A DNA stretch of 7,798 nt, taken from assembly GCA_943325425.2 (NCBI GenBank), contig CALPPJ020000049.1, forward strand, positions 1 through 7,798, read 5' to 3'. Source of the stretch: Bifidobacterium breve (lineage in GTDB: Bacteria; Actinomycetota; Acidimicrobiia; Acidimicrobiales; Ilumatobacteraceae). Below the pieces are notes generated by a model. The model saw nothing but the letters and a program-made list of their open reading frames with translations. It searched no databases and was not told the origin of the DNA. Positions 6,786 through 7,798 of the stretch are shown piece by piece. How positions within the stretch are numbered: position 1 is the stretch's first letter; every line of letters starts with the position of its first letter. The translations under genes and the position numbers were made by a program.

Positions 6786-6842
6786 TGTTCTTCTGGTGCA
6801 GAATAGTTGCGTATTTCGTACCGATTCTGCACCAGAAGAACA
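6786..6842. terminator. Palindromic repeat, copy 2, likely bidirectional terminator
   Basis: TGTTCTTCTGGTGCAGAAT (6786-6804) and its exact complement (6824-6842) form a 19-bp stem. The 19-nt centre can pair partly again (CG/CG, G-T, T-A around TATTT). It sits between the 3' ends of two convergent genes, three bases from the minus-strand stop, the standard place for a bidirectional terminator. Neither side has a clear T run after the stem, apart from T/A richness inside the stem itself. It matches copy 1 (284-330) at 43 of 47 core positions, so it is better seen as a repeat family member that may have been recruited for termination. Confidence 0.75.
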
Positions 6843-6845
6843 GCG

Positions 6846-7283
6846 TTAGCTCGGTATTGGGGTGGTTCCACCGCTCATGATGTATTCAAGCCACCACTGC
6901 GGTGCATTGTCGAGCAAGTTGCCTAAATGCGAATAGTCGTGCCAACGGCAGATTTTGCCGTCGCGAATTTCCATCACCGATGTGAATGGATGCACGATGA
7001 CTTCACCAGTCGGAAAGTGCCACTCTTCTTTGTGCTCAGTGATCACCACGTCGCCTTCAGCCAAAACATTTCCGGGCTGATGAACCATCTTTGAGGTTGG
7101 CCCAAGTCCGAGTCTTAGGCGGTCTGCGATGTCTCGTCCACCCACGACTGGTGGCACTGCACCCACATCCATATATTCGGCATCGTCAGCGAAACGGCTC
7201 GCGACGTCAGCCCAATCTTTGGCGTACATCGAATTCCAATGCGCTTCAGCGACTGCCTTATTGGCTTGTTCCTGTGCCCCCAT
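6846..7283 (-). CDS. SnoaL/NTF2-fold protein, limonene-epoxide-hydrolase-like
   Basis: This 145-residue protein has the cone-shaped NTF2-like fold pattern: an N-terminal helix (about 5-30, HWNSMYAKDWADVASRFADD), then a strand with EYMDVG, and a C-terminal sheet with TEHKEEW (82-88) and SVMEIRDGKICRWHDYSHL (102-120). The last segment resembles limonene-1,2-epoxide hydrolase (TERVD, then DGKI..WRDYFDL). Compared with that enzyme from memory, the second catalytic Asp is kept (D116), but the Arg and first Asp positions appear as H84 and E86, and Tyr/Asn as Y37/D39. The epoxide hydrolase role is therefore doubtful and the substrate unknown. The start at 7283 was chosen because AGGGGG (7289-7294, minus strand) lies five bases upstream; a longer frame from 7328 would run through the divergent intergenic region and its palindrome. 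The gene converges on the aldehyde dehydrogenase gene and diverges from the DoxX-like gene. Confidence 0.8.
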   Translation of the reverse strand: MGAQEQANKAVAEAHWNSMYAKDWADVASRFADDAEYMDVGAVPPVVGGRDIADRLRLGLGPTSKMVHQPGNVLAEGDVVITEHKEEWHFPTGEVIVHPFTSVMEIRDGKICRWHDYSHLGNLLDNAPQWWLEYIMSGGTTPIPS

Positions 7284-7302
7284 GATGACCCCCTGTAAAC
7301 AA

Positions 7303-7316
7303 CGGTATGAATACCG
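7303..7316. promoter_or_regulatory. Perfect inverted repeat between divergent genes, candidate operator
   Basis: CGGTAT (7303-7308) and ATACCG (7311-7316) are a perfect 6-bp inverted repeat with the two-base spacer GA. It lies in the 68-bp space between the starts of the SnoaL-like and DoxX-like genes, 20 bp from the first and 36 bp from the second, where a repressor or activator could act on both promoters. No regulator gene is in the window and no clear -35/-10 pair is visible. Confidence 0.4.
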
Positions 7317-7351
7317 AGAGTAGCCCATGATGAGCGATTATCTTGGAGCAC

Positions 7352-7696
7352 ATGTCGCTTGCTTCAGATGTCTTGTCGGTTTTGTTGGCCCTGGTTTGCG
7401 TTGGTTCGGCTTATGCCGATTTGAAGATGATGCCGCAGATTGTCGAGATCATGACGAAGTTGAAGATGCCGGTTCGCGTGATCCCAGCCCTCGGTATTGC
7501 CAAGATCGCCGGCGCTGCAGGGTTGATGGTCGGGTTTAGCAACAACAACTTACGGATCTATGCTGCATTTTGTTTGGCCGTGTATTTCGTGTTGGCCACG
7601 TGGCGCCATGTGCGTGTTCGTGACACCGCGGCCAACACCATTCCGGCCTTGGCGCTGTGCTTAGTGAGTATCGCTACTTTGCTCACGAGTATCTAA
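7352..7696 (+). CDS. DoxX-like small integral membrane protein
   Basis: This 114-residue protein has four predicted membrane helices (about 4-21, 43-61, 68-86 and 96-113), the layout of the DoxX-like (DoxX_2) group. The basic loop KLKMPVRVIP before the second helix and the alanine/glycine-rich second helix (LGIAKIAGAAGLMVG) fit that family. The start was set at ATG 7352 with GGAG at 7345-7348, only three bases upstream, which is tight. A TTG at 7343 is in frame, but using it would place this GGAG inside the coding sequence. DoxX relatives are loosely tied to quinone, thiosulfate or redox-stress functions, and no specific role can be given. It is divergent from the SnoaL-like gene and converges with the partial gene at the window's right edge. 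Confidence 0.75.
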   Translation: MSLASDVLSVLLALVCVGSAYADLKMMPQIVEIMTKLKMPVRVIPALGIAKIAGAAGLMVGFSNNNLRIYAAFCLAVYFVLATWRHVRVRDTAANTIPALALCLVSIATLLTSI

Positions 7697-7714
7697 TCTC
7701 GGATAAGAAACTGC

Positions 7715-7798
7715 TCAGTGAGGTTTGAGACGCTCGAATGCGTCGGCGATTTCTTTCTCGGCAGCCTGTCGGCCTTCCCATCCGCGAACGGTCGTTTC
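7715..7798 (-). CDS. C-terminal 27 codons of an unrecognised protein
   Basis: Read on the minus strand, the frame is open from the window edge to a TGA at 7715-7717. The residues include GWEGRQAAEKEIADAFERL and end in KPH, a charged segment likely to be an amphipathic helix. I do not recognise the family. It converges with the DoxX-like gene, with only 18 bp between the two stops and no evident terminator. The evidence that it is a gene is the open frame, the sensible orientation and the helix-like composition, so confidence is moderate. Confidence 0.5.
   Translation of the reverse strand, partial: ETTVRGWEGRQAAEKEIADAFERLKPH

Noticed and set aside
7284..7328. Longer N-terminus for the SnoaL-like protein
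   Set aside because: The extension lies in the divergent promoter space and over the inverted repeat, and the internal ATG has a good AGGGGG site.

Overview
The window is a stretch of bacterial chromosome with tightly packed genes and a GC content that looks only modestly above 50% by eye. A broken-off HNH-type reading frame at the left edge (LCSRHHH...HEGGW, as in the DUF222/13E12 group common in Actinobacteria) and the mix of catabolic genes suggest an actinobacterium, possibly a lower-GC Acidimicrobiia-like lineage. That assignment is inference. No rRNA, tRNA, CRISPR array, insertion sequence or phage gene is visible.

Layout. Positions 1-96 hold the C-terminal end of an HNH endonuclease-like gene. 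Positions 97-478 are a gene-free region rich in hairpins: a bipartite stem-loop (154-221), a small hairpin (261-276), a perfect 17-bp palindrome with a long loop (282-332), and a terminator-like hairpin with a T run (368-412). Positions 479-6779 hold four plus-strand genes with gaps of 66-77 bp: a Rieske non-haem iron oxygenase alpha subunit, an acyl-CoA-dehydrogenase-fold flavin monooxygenase of the HsaA/HpaH type, an SdsA1-type metallo-beta-lactamase-fold alkylsulfatase, and a class 3-type aldehyde dehydrogenase. A second copy of the 282-332 palindrome closes this block (6786-6842). It sits between the aldehyde dehydrogenase and a convergent minus-strand gene for a SnoaL/limonene-epoxide-hydrolase-like protein (6846-7283). 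A divergent small DoxX-like membrane protein follows (7352-7696). The window ends in the C-terminal 27 codons of an unrecognised minus-strand gene.

How the genes could work together. The alkylsulfatase would release an alcohol from a sulfate ester and the aldehyde dehydrogenase would finish oxidation to a carboxylic acid. The Rieske oxygenase and the flavin monooxygenase would hydroxylate a ring or hydrophobic skeleton. This reads as a catabolic operon for a sulfated hydrophobic compound (alkyl sulfate surfactant, or a sulfated terpenoid, steroid or aromatic), but the substrate cannot be read from sequence. Redox partners (ferredoxin, ferredoxin reductase, flavin reductase), an alcohol dehydrogenase, a transporter and a regulator are all absent here and must be encoded elsewhere if the pathway is complete.

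The most unusual signal is non-coding. Two palindromes about 50-57 bp long, identical at 43 of 47 core positions, bracket the four-gene block. The stem base pairs that differ between them have changed in a compensatory way, and the loop is conserved. A third, degenerate relative lies after the alkylsulfatase gene.
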